A DNA stretch of 64,000 nucleotides from Pseudomonas brassicacearum (GCF_009601685.2 NZ_CP045701.2:2666001-2730000); one strand, 5' to 3'; positions 25,164 through 34,860 are shown, counted from the stretch's first letter. Program-made: numbers and translations. Notes: generated by a model not told the origin, from the letters alone.

Positions 25164-28100
25164 TCAGGCCGCCGGTGCGGATTGGCTCAGCACCTGGGCG
25201 GTAATGCTCGCTTGACCGATTTTTTCGCCCCGGTTGAACAGGTCGATATAGATGCGGTTGGTCTTGAATGCCTGGGGCGACGCATCAAAACCGGCTTGTG
25301 GCGCCAATGACAGCGGGCTGTTCCTGGGGATGGGGCGATCCAGGGTGAAGCTCAAGGCCAACAGATTCATCGGGGTATTGAGTGGAATCCGCAGATGGCT
25401 GTGGGCGATCTGCATGTAGCACTGGCGAGCGACTTCGAGGAAATACACCATCGAATAGTGCTCGGGATCACCGGCCTGGAAGAAGTGTTCCGGCGGCAGT
25501 TTCACGGTGTCCACGCTCAGGCCCTGGGCGACGCCGCTCATGTCACTGACGATGACGTTCTCCTCCCTGGCCTTGTGCAACAGCGCCTTGTTACGGCAGG
25601 GCGTGGCGTTGAATTCGCCGGCTGGCGATGTCTCGAACGCCGAGCTGTAGGCCATCCCGAGGACGCAGGTACACATCACTTTCCCGGCCTGCATGACCTT
25701 CGCATTGAACACCTGGGGATCCTGGCCTTGCTCGACATGCAGATCGATCACGCCTTGCTTCTGCACGTAGTGCTGGAACTTGATCGTCAGGCTCTTGATG
25801 TAGGCGACCCGTCCGCTCAGGGGGGGCATTGCCAGTTCGATCAGTTGCATTACGCCCTCGAGCAGCAGAATGCCCGGGACGTGATCCAGGGGATGATCGA
25901 AGAAGTACGGGTGCGCTTCATCCACCACGAGCTGGGCGTGCAACGACTGTGGGCCGCGCTGGACGTTGGCGATCACGACATGCTCTGCCCGGCGCTGCCA
26001 GTGCGTCGGGCGCTGGGTGGCGTTGCCATGGTGCAGGGCGAACAGGCTTTCGATGGCGCGAACCCGCACCCGCAGCCCGGACAGCAGGGTGCTGGTGAGC
26101 ATGTCGCTGAGTTGCTGCACGTCGACGCCATCGTTCTGCGGTTCGCGGACCAGGCTGACAGGCCGGGCAGGCGTGATGACCTGCTGCAGTTCGTGGGATG
26201 ACGAATGGGCAAAGCGCAACATGAAGGGATGCTTGATGGGCGGGCTGGCCTCGGCTGCTGACGGGCGCCATTGGCGAAACTTCTCGGTGAACAGCCACAT
26301 CACCGTCTTGCCTGCGTCGCGCACCTCGATCACGGTGTGGGTCGCGCCCTTCAACATCACCGCCAACAGGGTCTCTATGCCACTGGCTTCAGCCAGGAAA
26401 CCGGTCATCTCCTGCAATGATCCGCTGGCCGGCGTCGCAGCAGGCTGCAACTCGCAGACATCAACGTTCGGATAGTCGCTCGGCGCTTTGCCCAGTCGTC
26501 GGCAAGCCTCTTCCAACGAACCGGCAGCGTGGGCGAGGACCGCCGCGCGAATCACCAGCAAGGGTTTGTCAGCGGCATCCGGTTGGTAACGACGCAGCGC
26601 GATCAGCCCCAGTCCTTCACCTTGCGTGATCGTGCTGCACCGGGCGCGCTCGACCTCGATTTCACCGCTGACAAAACGCCCTGCGCCGAGCAGCAAGGTG
26701 GTGATGCCGTCGTTGAACCACTGCGGCGAAGCCAGCAAGGTTTGCCAGAACAGGCCAGCCGTGCCGACCAGGGTCTGATGGAAACCCTTGAAGTCAAAAA
26801 TCTGCGCCGGATAGCCGGACAACATGTTCGGCAGCATGGTTGCCACGTCCGTCACCTCGACGCCCGGTGCCGTACCTTGCGCCCGGGAGTAAAAGTTGTG
26901 GGCGCTGCTATAGGCATTGCTGAAACGCTCGCCACCCATGTTGCAGCACATGACCATCGCGGTGCCGGGCGAACCGGCCACGCCTGGCAAACGTTGCAGC
27001 AAGTGATTGACGCGATCGGTGATCAACAGCTTGAACGGGTCGACATGAGCCAATGGCTTGGGCCCCATGCCGAAACCATCGATATCGATGACGTGGTCTT
27101 GTGCGAGGAATTTCCCCAGCAACGGTTGACCGGGCGCCGGGGTGTAATCAACGAAGCGCCCATAAGGGAACATGACCGAAGGTGCCGCGGGTTGATCGAG
27201 TTGCTGCTGGAATGACTGCAAGGAACGGTGGCTGCCCAGCGCTGCTTCAGCCTCGACAATGGCAAGGTCCAGCATCACCACGCCGCTGGCGCTCGCCGGG
27301 GTGGCCGGGGGCGTGGCAGGGTGGTTGTCGGGAATGTATTCATCCACCACCAAGTGCGCGTTGGCACCGCCGAAACCAAAACTGGAGATGCCAATCCGGA
27401 TTGCGCAAGGATGATCCTCCAGGGCACGTACCTGCTGGGTGGCGAGTCGTAGGCAGGTTTCGTCGACCTTGGTACTGGGGCGGTAACCGGGCTGCGGGGG
27501 GATGCCTTTATGGCGCAGTATCATCAAGGCCTTGGCGAGCGAAGCACCGCCGGCAGCGGCCAGGGGATGGCCGATGACCGATTTGATCGAACCGATGGTG
27601 ATTGGCTTGCCGTCCGGGCGATGGGGGGCGAAGAAGCTGTTCAGCGAGGCCAGCTCCGTTGCGTCCCCCAGCGGTGTACCGGTGCCGTGGGTCTCGATGT
27701 AATCCACATCGCGTGGGTCAAGGCCGCGATAGGCACGTTGGTAGGCCGAGTACTGGGCCTGTTTGCCAGGTGCAAACACCGAGCCTTCGGCGCCGTCGGC
27801 GGACATGCCCAAGGCGCGCAGCACGCCCAGGGGACGCCGCTGCGCCGTCAGGGCCTGGGCGAGCGGTTCGACCAGAAAGGCCACGGCACATTCGCCTGGC
27901 ACGATGCCGTCGGCGTCCTGGCCGAACGCTTCCATGCGGGCGCGGGCGGAAAAAGCCGTCAACTGCGAGAACCCCAGGAACAGCGCCGGTGGCAGCACGG
28001 TGTTGATGGCCATGACGATCGCGTTGTCCGCCTGGCCACTGTTGACCAGCGCCTGGGCCATATCCAGGGCATAGGGGAACGAACTGCATGCGGTGTCAAC

Positions 28101-28592
28101 CGATAACGCCGGCCCACCCAAGGCAAAGGCCGCCGCCAGTTCCGCCACTTGTTCACCCGGTGTAAAGCCCGCCGGTGCGTCGGTTTTTCCAGAGACGCCG
28201 GTGACGAAATAGCTCTCGTCACTCCAGGACGTCGCGACCACCAGCGCGGTGCGCTCCCTGCTCAGCGCCGAGCCTTGTCCGGCCAGTTGGGTGAGCAGCG
28301 TCTGGAGCACTTTCTTGCCGATGGCGACCTGTCGCCCTTCGTGTCGTGACGGAGTCGAGTCGTCATCGGTCAGGCAAAAAGCGCTGTCCAGGTACGTGCG
28401 GTCCTTCTCGCCGGCCTTGGTTGAATAGATCGACGCCTTGTCCAGTTCCCAGCGTGTCGGCATTGATTCGATCGGTGCGATCTGCCCTTGCGAGAGCAAC
28501 TGCCAGAGCGCATCCGTGGACGGCGCTCCTGGAAACTCGCCCGCCATTGCGCTGAAGCAAAAATCGCCCTTTGTTGTGACTGCGCCACTCAT
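25164..28592 (-). CDS. KS / CLF-like / tandem AfsA-type hotdog synthase
   Basis: 1142 residues from ATG 28592 (GGGAG six bases upstream). Residues ~10-420 are a beta-ketoacyl synthase with an intact triad: Cys169 in VDTACSSFP, His302 in ETHGTGTPLGD and His342 in SVIGHPLAAAG. Residues ~490-780 form a second thiolase-like fold without a catalytic Cys motif (FNAYSSAHN-type region, LLLGAGRFVSGEIEVERA), like a chain-length factor. Two hotdog units follow. The first (about 885-990) has HPYFFDHPLDHVPGILLLEG, the hallmark of the AfsA butyrolactone-synthase fold. The second (about 1015-1140) has HYSMVYFLEVARQCYMQIAH. KS-CLF-hotdog-hotdog is also the layout of PfaC of polyunsaturated fatty-acid synthases. 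No acyltransferase, KR or ER is present, so partners are needed. The product is unknown. Confidence 0.85.
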   Translation of the reverse strand: MSGAVTTKGDFCFSAMAGEFPGAPSTDALWQLLSQGQIAPIESMPTRWELDKASIYSTKAGEKDRTYLDSAFCLTDDDSTPSRHEGRQVAIGKKVLQTLLTQLAGQGSALSRERTALVVATSWSDESYFVTGVSGKTDAPAGFTPGEQVAELAAAFALGGPALSVDTACSSFPYALDMAQALVNSGQADNAIVMAINTVLPPALFLGFSQLTAFSARARMEAFGQDADGIVPGECAVAFLVEPLAQALTAQRRPLGVLRALGMSADGAEGSVFAPGKQAQYSAYQRAYRGLDPRDVDYIETHGTGTPLGDATELASLNSFFAPHRPDGKPITIGSIKSVIGHPLAAAGGASLAKALMILRHKGIPPQPGYRPSTKVDETCLRLATQQVRALEDHPCAIRIGISSFGFGGANAHLVVDEYIPDNHPATPPATPASASGVVMLDLAIVEAEAALGSHRSLQSFQQQLDQPAAPSVMFPYGRFVDYTPAPGQPLLGKFLAQDHVIDIDGFGMGPKPLAHVDPFKLLITDRVNHLLQRLPGVAGSPGTAMVMCCNMGGERFSNAYSSAHNFYSRAQGTAPGVEVTDVATMLPNMLSGYPAQIFDFKGFHQTLVGTAGLFWQTLLASPQWFNDGITTLLLGAGRFVSGEIEVERARCSTITQGEGLGLIALRRYQPDAADKPLLVIRAAVLAHAAGSLEEACRRLGKAPSDYPNVDVCELQPAATPASGSLQEMTGFLAEASGIETLLAVMLKGATHTVIEVRDAGKTVMWLFTEKFRQWRPSAAEASPPIKHPFMLRFAHSSSHELQQVITPARPVSLVREPQNDGVDVQQLSDMLTSTLLSGLRVRVRAIESLFALHHGNATQRPTHWQRRAEHVVIANVQRGPQSLHAQLVVDEAHPYFFDHPLDHVPGILLLEGVMQLIELAMPPLSGRVAYIKSLTIKFQHYVQKQGVIDLHVEQGQDPQVFNAKVMQAGKVMCTCVLGMAYSSAFETSPAGEFNATPCRNKALLHKAREENVIVSDMSGVAQGLSVDTVKLPPEHFFQAGDPEHYSMVYFLEVARQCYMQIAHSHLRIPLNTPMNLLALSFTLDRPIPRNSPLSLAPQAGFDASPQAFKTNRIYIDLFNRGEKIGQASITAQVLSQSAPAA

Positions 28593-28666
28593 ACCTGTCT
28601 CCCTGATCGCCAAAATGCGGGGTGACCTGTTCGGTCACCCGGATTCCATTCCTGTTGCTGCTGGGC

Positions 28667-29758
28667 TCAGCTCAGCCTGGCCAGCAGCGACAAGGCGTCC
28701 TGGGGTGTGCGACGGGACATCAGCGCTTCACCGGCAAACTCGCTGGCAGAGCACTGTTGCGCCATGGATTGGCAAAGCGTTTCCCGGGCAAAGCCGTTGA
28801 GGCCCAGTTGGGCGAACGGCGTCTGGATGTCGATCGACTGCGCGGTGTCCGGGATCAACGGAGACAGGGCGTTGAGCAGCAGGTTTTCTTCCTGTTCTTG
28901 AATGTCCGTCGTGGCCGGTGAGGGCTCGTCGCCAGACGCTGCCTGCGGTTTTGGATCGGCCAGGGCGGCTTGGATGAGGGCAATGGTTGCCTGCGGGAAC
29001 TTGGCATTGGCCAGCTCGGTGCCTTGGGCCTTGAGCTGTGGCCACAGGGCGACTGCCGACTCCAGGAAGTCCAACTGCACCAGCGAATCCAGGCCCAGGC
29101 TTTCATAGCTTTGTGTCGGGTCGATCTGCTCAACCGTAAAGCCGGTGATGGTCGCCAATTGCTCGAGTACCCACGCTTGGACATCCACCGCCGGCGCCTG
29201 CGGATCGGCTTCAAGGCGCGCCAGCAAGGCGGTTGGGGTAGGGGCATCGAAGAGCTGCGAGGTCAGGTCTTTCTTTTCCGGGAAGTGCTGGGCCAGGGAT
29301 TCGAAAATATCTACCAGCCCCAGGGAGTCGATCCCCAGGCTCTCGAAGCTCTGATCGAAGTCGATCTGTTGCGCCTGGAAACCGGTGAGGGTGCTGATTT
29401 CGGCGCGCAACCATTGCCCGTAGCTGAGCGCAGCAGTCTGTTCAACAGCTTCGGCGACAGGCGTAGGGGCCGGTATTGTCGGATTCGAGTGAGCCGGCTC
29501 CAAGGCAGGAGTACTCTCGTTGACAGGGGCTTCGATGCCATTGGCATAAATGCCTTCAAGGACTTGTTGATGAGCATTGAAGTAATGCGCAGTGACCGTT
29601 TCGGACTGTTCCAGAAGCCGCAGTAATATCGATTCTTTGGCGATATTGGATTCGCACAGTGAATCAATGATCTTTTCGGAAAGAGAGAAATAGCTATGGG
29701 CTATTCTTCCGTTGGACACGATGAATTCCTGTACAACATCGTTCAGTTGCAAACGCAT
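28667..29758 (-). CDS. tandem acyl carrier protein with a degenerate third carrier
   Basis: 363 residues, AGGAG seven bases before ATG 29758. The first ~110 residues have a helical N-terminal part and a Pro-rich linker. Carrier 1 has FESLGIDSLGLVD with Ser145, carrier 2 has YESLGLDSLVQLD with Ser225. A third repeat is similarly spaced but reads FAQLGLNGFARETL, with Asn321-Gly322 where Asp-Ser should be. The first two can carry phosphopantetheine; the third cannot. Tandem carriers accompany Pfa-type and other iterative synthases, and this protein most likely serves the adjacent KS enzyme (74 bases downstream). Confidence 0.87.
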   Translation of the reverse strand: MRLQLNDVVQEFIVSNGRIAHSYFSLSEKIIDSLCESNIAKESILLRLLEQSETVTAHYFNAHQQVLEGIYANGIEAPVNESTPALEPAHSNPTIPAPTPVAEAVEQTAALSYGQWLRAEISTLTGFQAQQIDFDQSFESLGIDSLGLVDIFESLAQHFPEKKDLTSQLFDAPTPTALLARLEADPQAPAVDVQAWVLEQLATITGFTVEQIDPTQSYESLGLDSLVQLDFLESAVALWPQLKAQGTELANAKFPQATIALIQAALADPKPQAASGDEPSPATTDIQEQEENLLLNALSPLIPDTAQSIDIQTPFAQLGLNGFARETLCQSMAQQCSASEFAGEALMSRRTPQDALSLLARLS

Positions 29759-29876
29759 AAGATTCTCCTAACCAAGTCGGTCGATATTTCTGTAAGTAAG
29801 AAAGATCAAAAATCATGGCCCAGGGCAGGGCCTTGTTTATATCAATTCATCAAACTGGCAGTAGCCATGGAGCGAC

Positions 29877-31640
29877 TTAAAGTTGGAGTTCCACTGCGTC
29901 GGTCTCGCAAGTTATTGTTTTTCTGACGCCCTTGAGCAACCCGGACCTTACATTCAGATACGTCATCAACGTTATTGCATCGGCGCCGAGGAAAGCGATA
30001 TAGCCGTCAGGGCGAATCAGCATCAACGTGCCTTCCTTGGCGTGATAGCGCTTGTGCAGTCGCCAATCGGGGTCCAGCAACGTCGAGTGCCAAGCCGGCA
30101 GGCCGGCGCTGCTCAGGGCGTCGATCACGCAATAGGCCTTGATGCCCGGGTAGTCCTTTTCCACCGACTTGGCCAGCGCGTAGTAGCCTGGCAGCAACGG
30201 GGAAAACTGATCGGCCGCGCTGAAAATCAGCAGCGTGAATGTTCCGTGGAACACGTCGATCAAGCGTTTGGTTGGCATCCCTTGCAGTTGCCACAACTCG
30301 ACATCGGGCGCCAGTTGCCCGGCGCGGGGCGGTGCGGTCTGGAACTCGGGTTTTTTCCCTTTCTTGTTCCAGTTCTTGCGCTGCTTCGTCGTCAGCGATT
30401 CTTGAATGAAGTCGCTCTTGTCGTAGTGATATTGATGGCCGGAAATCATCGACGGCAGTTTGCGCTGGACCTTTTTGCGGTTGCTCAACAGCGGCAGGAC
30501 ATTGTCGCGCAACCATACCAGGGCCCGTCGCCGGACCGTAATCAGCCCCGTCAGCCGGTGTGCGGTGTTCTCGACTTCCAGGGCAACCGGGTAGCGCTCT
30601 TCGTTGTAGCTGTCGAGCAAGGACGGATTCGCCAGGCCCTGATCGACATAGGCCATTTTCCAGGCCAGGTTATAGGCCTCGGAAACCCCCAGGTTCATCC
30701 ACTGCCCACCGATGGGGCTGCCGATATGCGCCGAGTCCCCGAGCAGAAACACGGAGCCTTGTTGCATCGATTGCACGCGGCGATGCTGGAAAGAGGCGAT
30801 GGTGGTCGATGAAATGTTGGACAGCGTCATCTTTTGCCCGCGCCCTTCGCACAAGCGCTGGAAGTTCTCCAGGCTCAAGGACGGGCGTTCGCCTTCTGGC
30901 GGCAGGTTGTAGGGCATTTCGATGAACAGGCGATAACGCGATTGAGCGCTGATCGGAGCAACGGCCACATAACCGTCCTGCGCACCGAGGAAGAATGCGC
31001 CCTCATCCTTGCTTCCGGACCATTCGATATCGGCATCGGCGAGCATGAAGAAGCGGTCGTAGGACGAGCCTTCGAAGGTCATGTCCAGGCGTTTTCTGAT
31101 GTTGCTGCGAGCACCGTCGCAGGCGGCCACCCAACGACTGGTGAAGTGTTCGTCGGTGCCGTCGGCATGCTTGAGCGTCATGCGCACCGAACCTGGCTGG
31201 TTTTCGATGTCCACCAGTTCGGTATTCCACTCCACCTCGGCACCCAGTTCCTTGAGCCGCTCCAGGAGAATTTTCTCTGTTTGCGGCTGTGGCAGGCTCA
31301 GGAGCAGCGGATAGGTCGCATCCAGGTAGGAGAAGTTGTAGTTCAGCACCCGCTTGGCATTGGACTGCACCGAAAACTGGTTGATCGTGAAGCCGTCGCT
31401 GATCGCTTGCTCGGCAACGCCCAGGTCCCGAAAGATTTCCAGGGTCCGGGAATGGATGGCCATCGCCTTGGTCGCCGTCGAGGGGCCGGCGTTTCTTTCA
31501 ATGATGCGAAACGACACCCCCCATTTTTTCAACAGGATTGCCAGGGACAGGCCAACAGGACCGGCGCCGACGATCATGACGCTCGGGGCGCTGCCAGGTC
31601 GCTTGAAATGCTTGGGGGCCAACGTGCTCAGAGTGTTCAT
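29877..31640 (-). CDS. FAD-dependent monooxygenase of the biosynthetic operon
   Basis: 587 residues. VMIVGAGPVGLSLAIL near residue 22 is the dinucleotide fold, AACDGARSNIRKRL the DG motif and VFLLGDSAHIGSPIGGQWMN the second FAD motif. The last ~120 residues (PDVELWQLQGMPTKRL, GTFTLLIFSAADQF, DWRLHKRYHAKEGTLMLIRP) are the thioredoxin-like tail of polyketide and phenol hydroxylases. The SD is weak, but the start follows the HAD stop by three bases, which indicates coupling. It probably oxidises the synthase product or an intermediate. Confidence 0.85.
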   Translation of the reverse strand: MNTLSTLAPKHFKRPGSAPSVMIVGAGPVGLSLAILLKKWGVSFRIIERNAGPSTATKAMAIHSRTLEIFRDLGVAEQAISDGFTINQFSVQSNAKRVLNYNFSYLDATYPLLLSLPQPQTEKILLERLKELGAEVEWNTELVDIENQPGSVRMTLKHADGTDEHFTSRWVAACDGARSNIRKRLDMTFEGSSYDRFFMLADADIEWSGSKDEGAFFLGAQDGYVAVAPISAQSRYRLFIEMPYNLPPEGERPSLSLENFQRLCEGRGQKMTLSNISSTTIASFQHRRVQSMQQGSVFLLGDSAHIGSPIGGQWMNLGVSEAYNLAWKMAYVDQGLANPSLLDSYNEERYPVALEVENTAHRLTGLITVRRRALVWLRDNVLPLLSNRKKVQRKLPSMISGHQYHYDKSDFIQESLTTKQRKNWNKKGKKPEFQTAPPRAGQLAPDVELWQLQGMPTKRLIDVFHGTFTLLIFSAADQFSPLLPGYYALAKSVEKDYPGIKAYCVIDALSSAGLPAWHSTLLDPDWRLHKRYHAKEGTLMLIRPDGYIAFLGADAITLMTYLNVRSGLLKGVRKTITCETDAVELQL

Positions 31641-31643
31641 CGA

Positions 31644-32255
31644 TCAGTACCAGTTTCTGTAGAAGGGAGAGTTGGCAATGCCGAGCAGGGCATCGTCGCC
31701 TGATGAATCGCCGTAGGCATAAATGTAAAAATCATCAAGGTTGCTCAAGCAGCCTTTGAGCCGCGTGACTTTCTCTCGCTCTACACAGTTGGTGCCGGAT
31801 ATCCCGCCGGTCAGCTTGTTTTTTGCCGTTGCCAGGCGGGTGCCGCACACATAGTCAAAACCCGCGGCCTGGCCCCAGGGGATCAGGTAGTTTTCCGGCG
31901 AATTGCTCACCAGCGCGGTGACGTGCCCCATCGATTGATGCCATTGCAGCCGTCGCAACGCCTCGGGCCTGAGCCAGAGCGGCAGCAGCTCGCTGATGAA
32001 ATACTTGGCATGTTCGCGCTCTTGCTCCACTGACAGGCCGCCCAGGTAACAGGCGATGAAGGCCAGGCGCGCTTGCATCAGCGGGGTGATGCCGACGATC
32101 ACGCTGAGCATCTTGGGCAGCAGGGGAATGATCCGCAGCCAGAACGAACGGGTGCCCACGATAAAGCGCATGTAGCGCCAGAACGTGTGCCGGTCGGTCA
32201 ATGTGCCGTCGAAGTCGAAAATGGCCAGTACCGGTTGTGTGTTGTTAGCGTGCAT
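31644..32255 (-). CDS. HAD-IB family phosphatase
   Basis: 203 residues. Motif I is LAIFDFDGTLTDRHTFWRYM (nucleophile Asp in FDFDGT), motif II VTALVSNSPENYLIPWG, and motif III/IV ends in YAYGDSSGDDALLGIANSPF. This is the SerB/CicA-like HAD-IB group, which removes phosphate from small molecules or lysophospholipids. Its start overlaps the AMP-ligase-like gene by 11 bases. If the AfsA-type domain adds a dihydroxyacetone-phosphate unit, this enzyme would be the natural dephosphorylation step; that is inference. Confidence 0.85.
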   Translation of the reverse strand: MHANNTQPVLAIFDFDGTLTDRHTFWRYMRFIVGTRSFWLRIIPLLPKMLSVIVGITPLMQARLAFIACYLGGLSVEQEREHAKYFISELLPLWLRPEALRRLQWHQSMGHVTALVSNSPENYLIPWGQAAGFDYVCGTRLATAKNKLTGGISGTNCVEREKVTRLKGCLSNLDDFYIYAYGDSSGDDALLGIANSPFYRNWY

Positions 32256-33765
32256 GTGCCTCTTCCTTGAGAGAAGTAATCTCGATGGTCTTGGGCAGCT
32301 TGAAGCCCGACAGGTAGCGCGAAAGCAGGGTAGACAGCGCGTTCTGGGTCAGCTCGCCGGTCCCTTCGATGCACAGGTGCAGCACGTTGACTTCCTTGTG
32401 GTCCGGGACGATATAGGCCTTGGCGCGCACCACGTCAGGGTGCTTGAGGGCGATGGATTCGATTTCCACCAAGTCGACCATCTGCGCCTTGATCTTCGAG
32501 ATTCGCAGGCGTTGGCAATAGAAAAACACATGCCCATCGTCGTCCTGCCAGACCAGGTCACCGCTGTGGAACCAGCCATCGCGGAAGAACCGCGCATTGA
32601 TGTCTTCGGCATCGTTGTAGCCGTCGATCACCATCGGGCCGCGTATCAGCAGTTCGCCGATACGCCCAGGTGCCACGTCCAGGCCCTGGGCGTCGACGAT
32701 TCGTAGTTGCACACCGCTGATCGGTTGGCCCATGGCGCCACGATGGACGGTGCCAATCGAGCTCTGGACGATCACGGGCATGCTTTCGGTCAATCCATAG
32801 CCTTGCAGCACCGGATTGCACCCCAGCAGCTTCCCCAGCTTCTCGGCTTCGTCGGCCGGCAGGTGGCTGCCGCCCGAGTAAATCATCAACTGCGGGTGCA
32901 ACGGCAGGAGCGCGCCCTTGCGCTTGGCCAGGCGCGTATTGAAGTAACGAATGACGTCGGGCACCAGGCAGGCAAAGCTGACCTGATGCTCGGACAAGAC
33001 TTCAGCGAGGTCTCGGTTGAGCAGGGTGTTGGTCATCAGCAGGGTGGCGCCGATGCTCAAGGGAAACACCATCATCACGGACAGGCCGAAGATGGCATAA
33101 AGCGGCAGCGTCACCAGATGAACCGATCCGACGCCTTGCAGATGAAAGTGCTCATGCAGCCCATCGCTCGATTGCGTCAGGTCCAGATAACGGTGAGAAA
33201 CCGCCAGGGGCCTGCCGATGCCGCGATAGGTGAACTGCACCGAGGCGATCGGATTGCCCTCGGGCAACAACAAGGGTTCGATCTGGCAAGGCAGTTGAGA
33301 GAGGGCCGTTGCGTTGGCGGGCAGGGGCGACGACGGTTCGCTCGCACCGTCCAGCACCAGGGAGTGCCTGACGCCGTTGCCTGGCTGGAATACCTCGCTG
33401 TGTTGTGCCCAGAGCGTTTCGCTGGTGACCACGAGCGTCGGCCTGGCGAGGCTGACGACACTGTCCATTTCGAAGGAGGTCAACTTGTAGTTGAGGATGA
33501 CCGGAATGGCACCGCGCCCGATGATCGCCAGGTAATAAGCGATGAACGCCACTCCATTGGGCAGCACCAGCGCCACTTTGTCGCCAGGCAATACACCAAG
33601 TGCCGTAAGGGCGCCATTGCATTGTTCAGCCTTGATGCGCAACTCGCGGTAAGTAACAGTATCTTCTTCCGTGTCCAGATGCCGAATAGCAACTTGTTCG
33701 GGGAAAGATTCCGAAAAACCGACAAAGCGATGCAGAAAACCTTCTTTATATGAAAGGCTTTTCAT
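32245..33765 (-). CDS. AMP-binding (acyl/aryl-CoA ligase family) protein with degenerate motifs
   Basis: 506 residues of the ANL fold. YGLTESMP (323-330), ELLIRGPMVIDGYN (371-384) and WFHSGDLVWQDDDGHVFFY (398-416) are recognisable. The ATP P-loop, usually YTSGTTGxPKG, reads FTYRGIGRPLAV at 178-189 and lacks the Thr-Thr and the Lys. The C-terminal PKTxxGK motif reads LPKTIEITSLKEEAHAR and lacks the catalytic Gly-Lys. It may use another mechanism, activate inefficiently, or be a binding protein. It lies directly between the reductase and HAD genes in the operon. Confidence 0.8.
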   Translation of the reverse strand: MKSLSYKEGFLHRFVGFSESFPEQVAIRHLDTEEDTVTYRELRIKAEQCNGALTALGVLPGDKVALVLPNGVAFIAYYLAIIGRGAIPVILNYKLTSFEMDSVVSLARPTLVVTSETLWAQHSEVFQPGNGVRHSLVLDGASEPSSPLPANATALSQLPCQIEPLLLPEGNPIASVQFTYRGIGRPLAVSHRYLDLTQSSDGLHEHFHLQGVGSVHLVTLPLYAIFGLSVMMVFPLSIGATLLMTNTLLNRDLAEVLSEHQVSFACLVPDVIRYFNTRLAKRKGALLPLHPQLMIYSGGSHLPADEAEKLGKLLGCNPVLQGYGLTESMPVIVQSSIGTVHRGAMGQPISGVQLRIVDAQGLDVAPGRIGELLIRGPMVIDGYNDAEDINARFFRDGWFHSGDLVWQDDDGHVFFYCQRLRISKIKAQMVDLVEIESIALKHPDVVRAKAYIVPDHKEVNVLHLCIEGTGELTQNALSTLLSRYLSGFKLPKTIEITSLKEEAHAR

Positions 33766-33846
33766 TTACCAACCTCTCTCAATCCTTGGATGTATGGCTA
33801 GTCAAAAAAAGTACTACAGAGGCAGGCTATATATGAAATGTTTCAA

Positions 33847-34860
33847 TTAGGCATCTGTGTAGTTATTATTCCGATACCAATCCAGGGTATCGGTCAGTGT
33901 TTCAGCAACTGGGCGGAACTTGCACTCCAACTCCCTTGAACTTTTGTTATGGCTGAAATGTGTGCGGCCTTGTTCTTGCTCCATGAGCTTGACCGTGGAC
34001 GTACTGATGAGCACCGGCTTTTTGGTAATCCGGTAATAACCTTCATAGATCAGCGCGATGATTCGCAGCATGAACAGGGGCACTTTTCGCTCTGGGGCTT
34101 TTATGCCACTGACGCTGGACAGCGCCTGGAAAATGCTCTTCATGTCCATGTGATTGCCGGCGGCCAGGTAGCGCTCTCCGGACCTGCCGCGGCTGATGGC
34201 CGCGATTTGATGCTCGGCCACATCCCGGGCATCGACAACGGAAAAGCTTCCGGGGAGTACGCCGGGCAATTTTTGTCCGACAAAGTCGAGCAGGAATTGT
34301 CCTGACGAAGTAGGGCCGATATCACCGGGGCCGAACATCCACCCTGGCAAGACCATGGCGATAAACATGTCCGGGTGCTGCGCCAGGAACTGCTGGACCT
34401 TCTGTTCGGACAATATTTTGCTCAAGTAATAATCGTCAGCCTCCAATTCACTGCGAGACATGGTTTCATCGATCACTTGATCCCGATTGCCCTTCAACAC
34501 GGCAATGGAAGAGGTATGGACTGCACGACGAATGCCGGCGTCATAAGCAGCCTGCAACAAGCGCTCGGTGCCGGTCACATTGGTGTCATACAGCTTTTGC
34601 CAATGTTTCCCGCCTTTGTAACTGTCGCGGAAATAAGCCGCCGTATGAAACAGGGCATCGCACCCTTGCAGGGCATGGGCAAAGGCCTCGACATTAAGCA
34701 TGTCGCCTTCGACCAACTCCACGGGTAGGCTGCCGAACTGTTTCCTGGCTTTCTCTACGGAGCGAACCAGCGCTTTGACTTTGATGTTTCGTTTTAATAG
34801 CGCACGAACGACATTATTTCCGAGCAGGCCAGTAGCGCCTGTAACGAAGGCATATTCCAT
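33847..34860 (-). CDS. NAD(P)-dependent reductase/epimerase (dihydroflavonol reductase-like)
   Basis: 337 residues of the extended SDR family. FVTGATGLLGNNVVRALL (residues 5-22) is the TGxxGxxG nucleotide loop; VHTSSIAVLKGN holds the catalytic Ser, and YYLSKILSEQKV holds the YxxxK pair. The body VEGDMLNVEAFAHALQGCDA and FHTAAYFRDSYKGG is typical of dihydroflavonol-4-reductase-like enzymes. It probably reduces a ketone of the product. It is the first gene of the operon, preceded by AGGAG and the shared regulatory region. Confidence 0.85.
   Translation of the reverse strand: MEYAFVTGATGLLGNNVVRALLKRNIKVKALVRSVEKARKQFGSLPVELVEGDMLNVEAFAHALQGCDALFHTAAYFRDSYKGGKHWQKLYDTNVTGTERLLQAAYDAGIRRAVHTSSIAVLKGNRDQVIDETMSRSELEADDYYLSKILSEQKVQQFLAQHPDMFIAMVLPGWMFGPGDIGPTSSGQFLLDFVGQKLPGVLPGSFSVVDARDVAEHQIAAISRGRSGERYLAAGNHMDMKSIFQALSSVSGIKAPERKVPLFMLRIIALIYEGYYRITKKPVLISTSTVKLMEQEQGRTHFSHNKSSRELECKFRPVAETLTDTLDWYRNNNYTDA

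Noticed and set aside
29759..29876. Possible terminator between the flavin monooxygenase and ACP genes
   Set aside because: GGCCC/GGGCC arms near 29818 form only a five-base stem without an immediate T-run; read-through in one operon is more likely.
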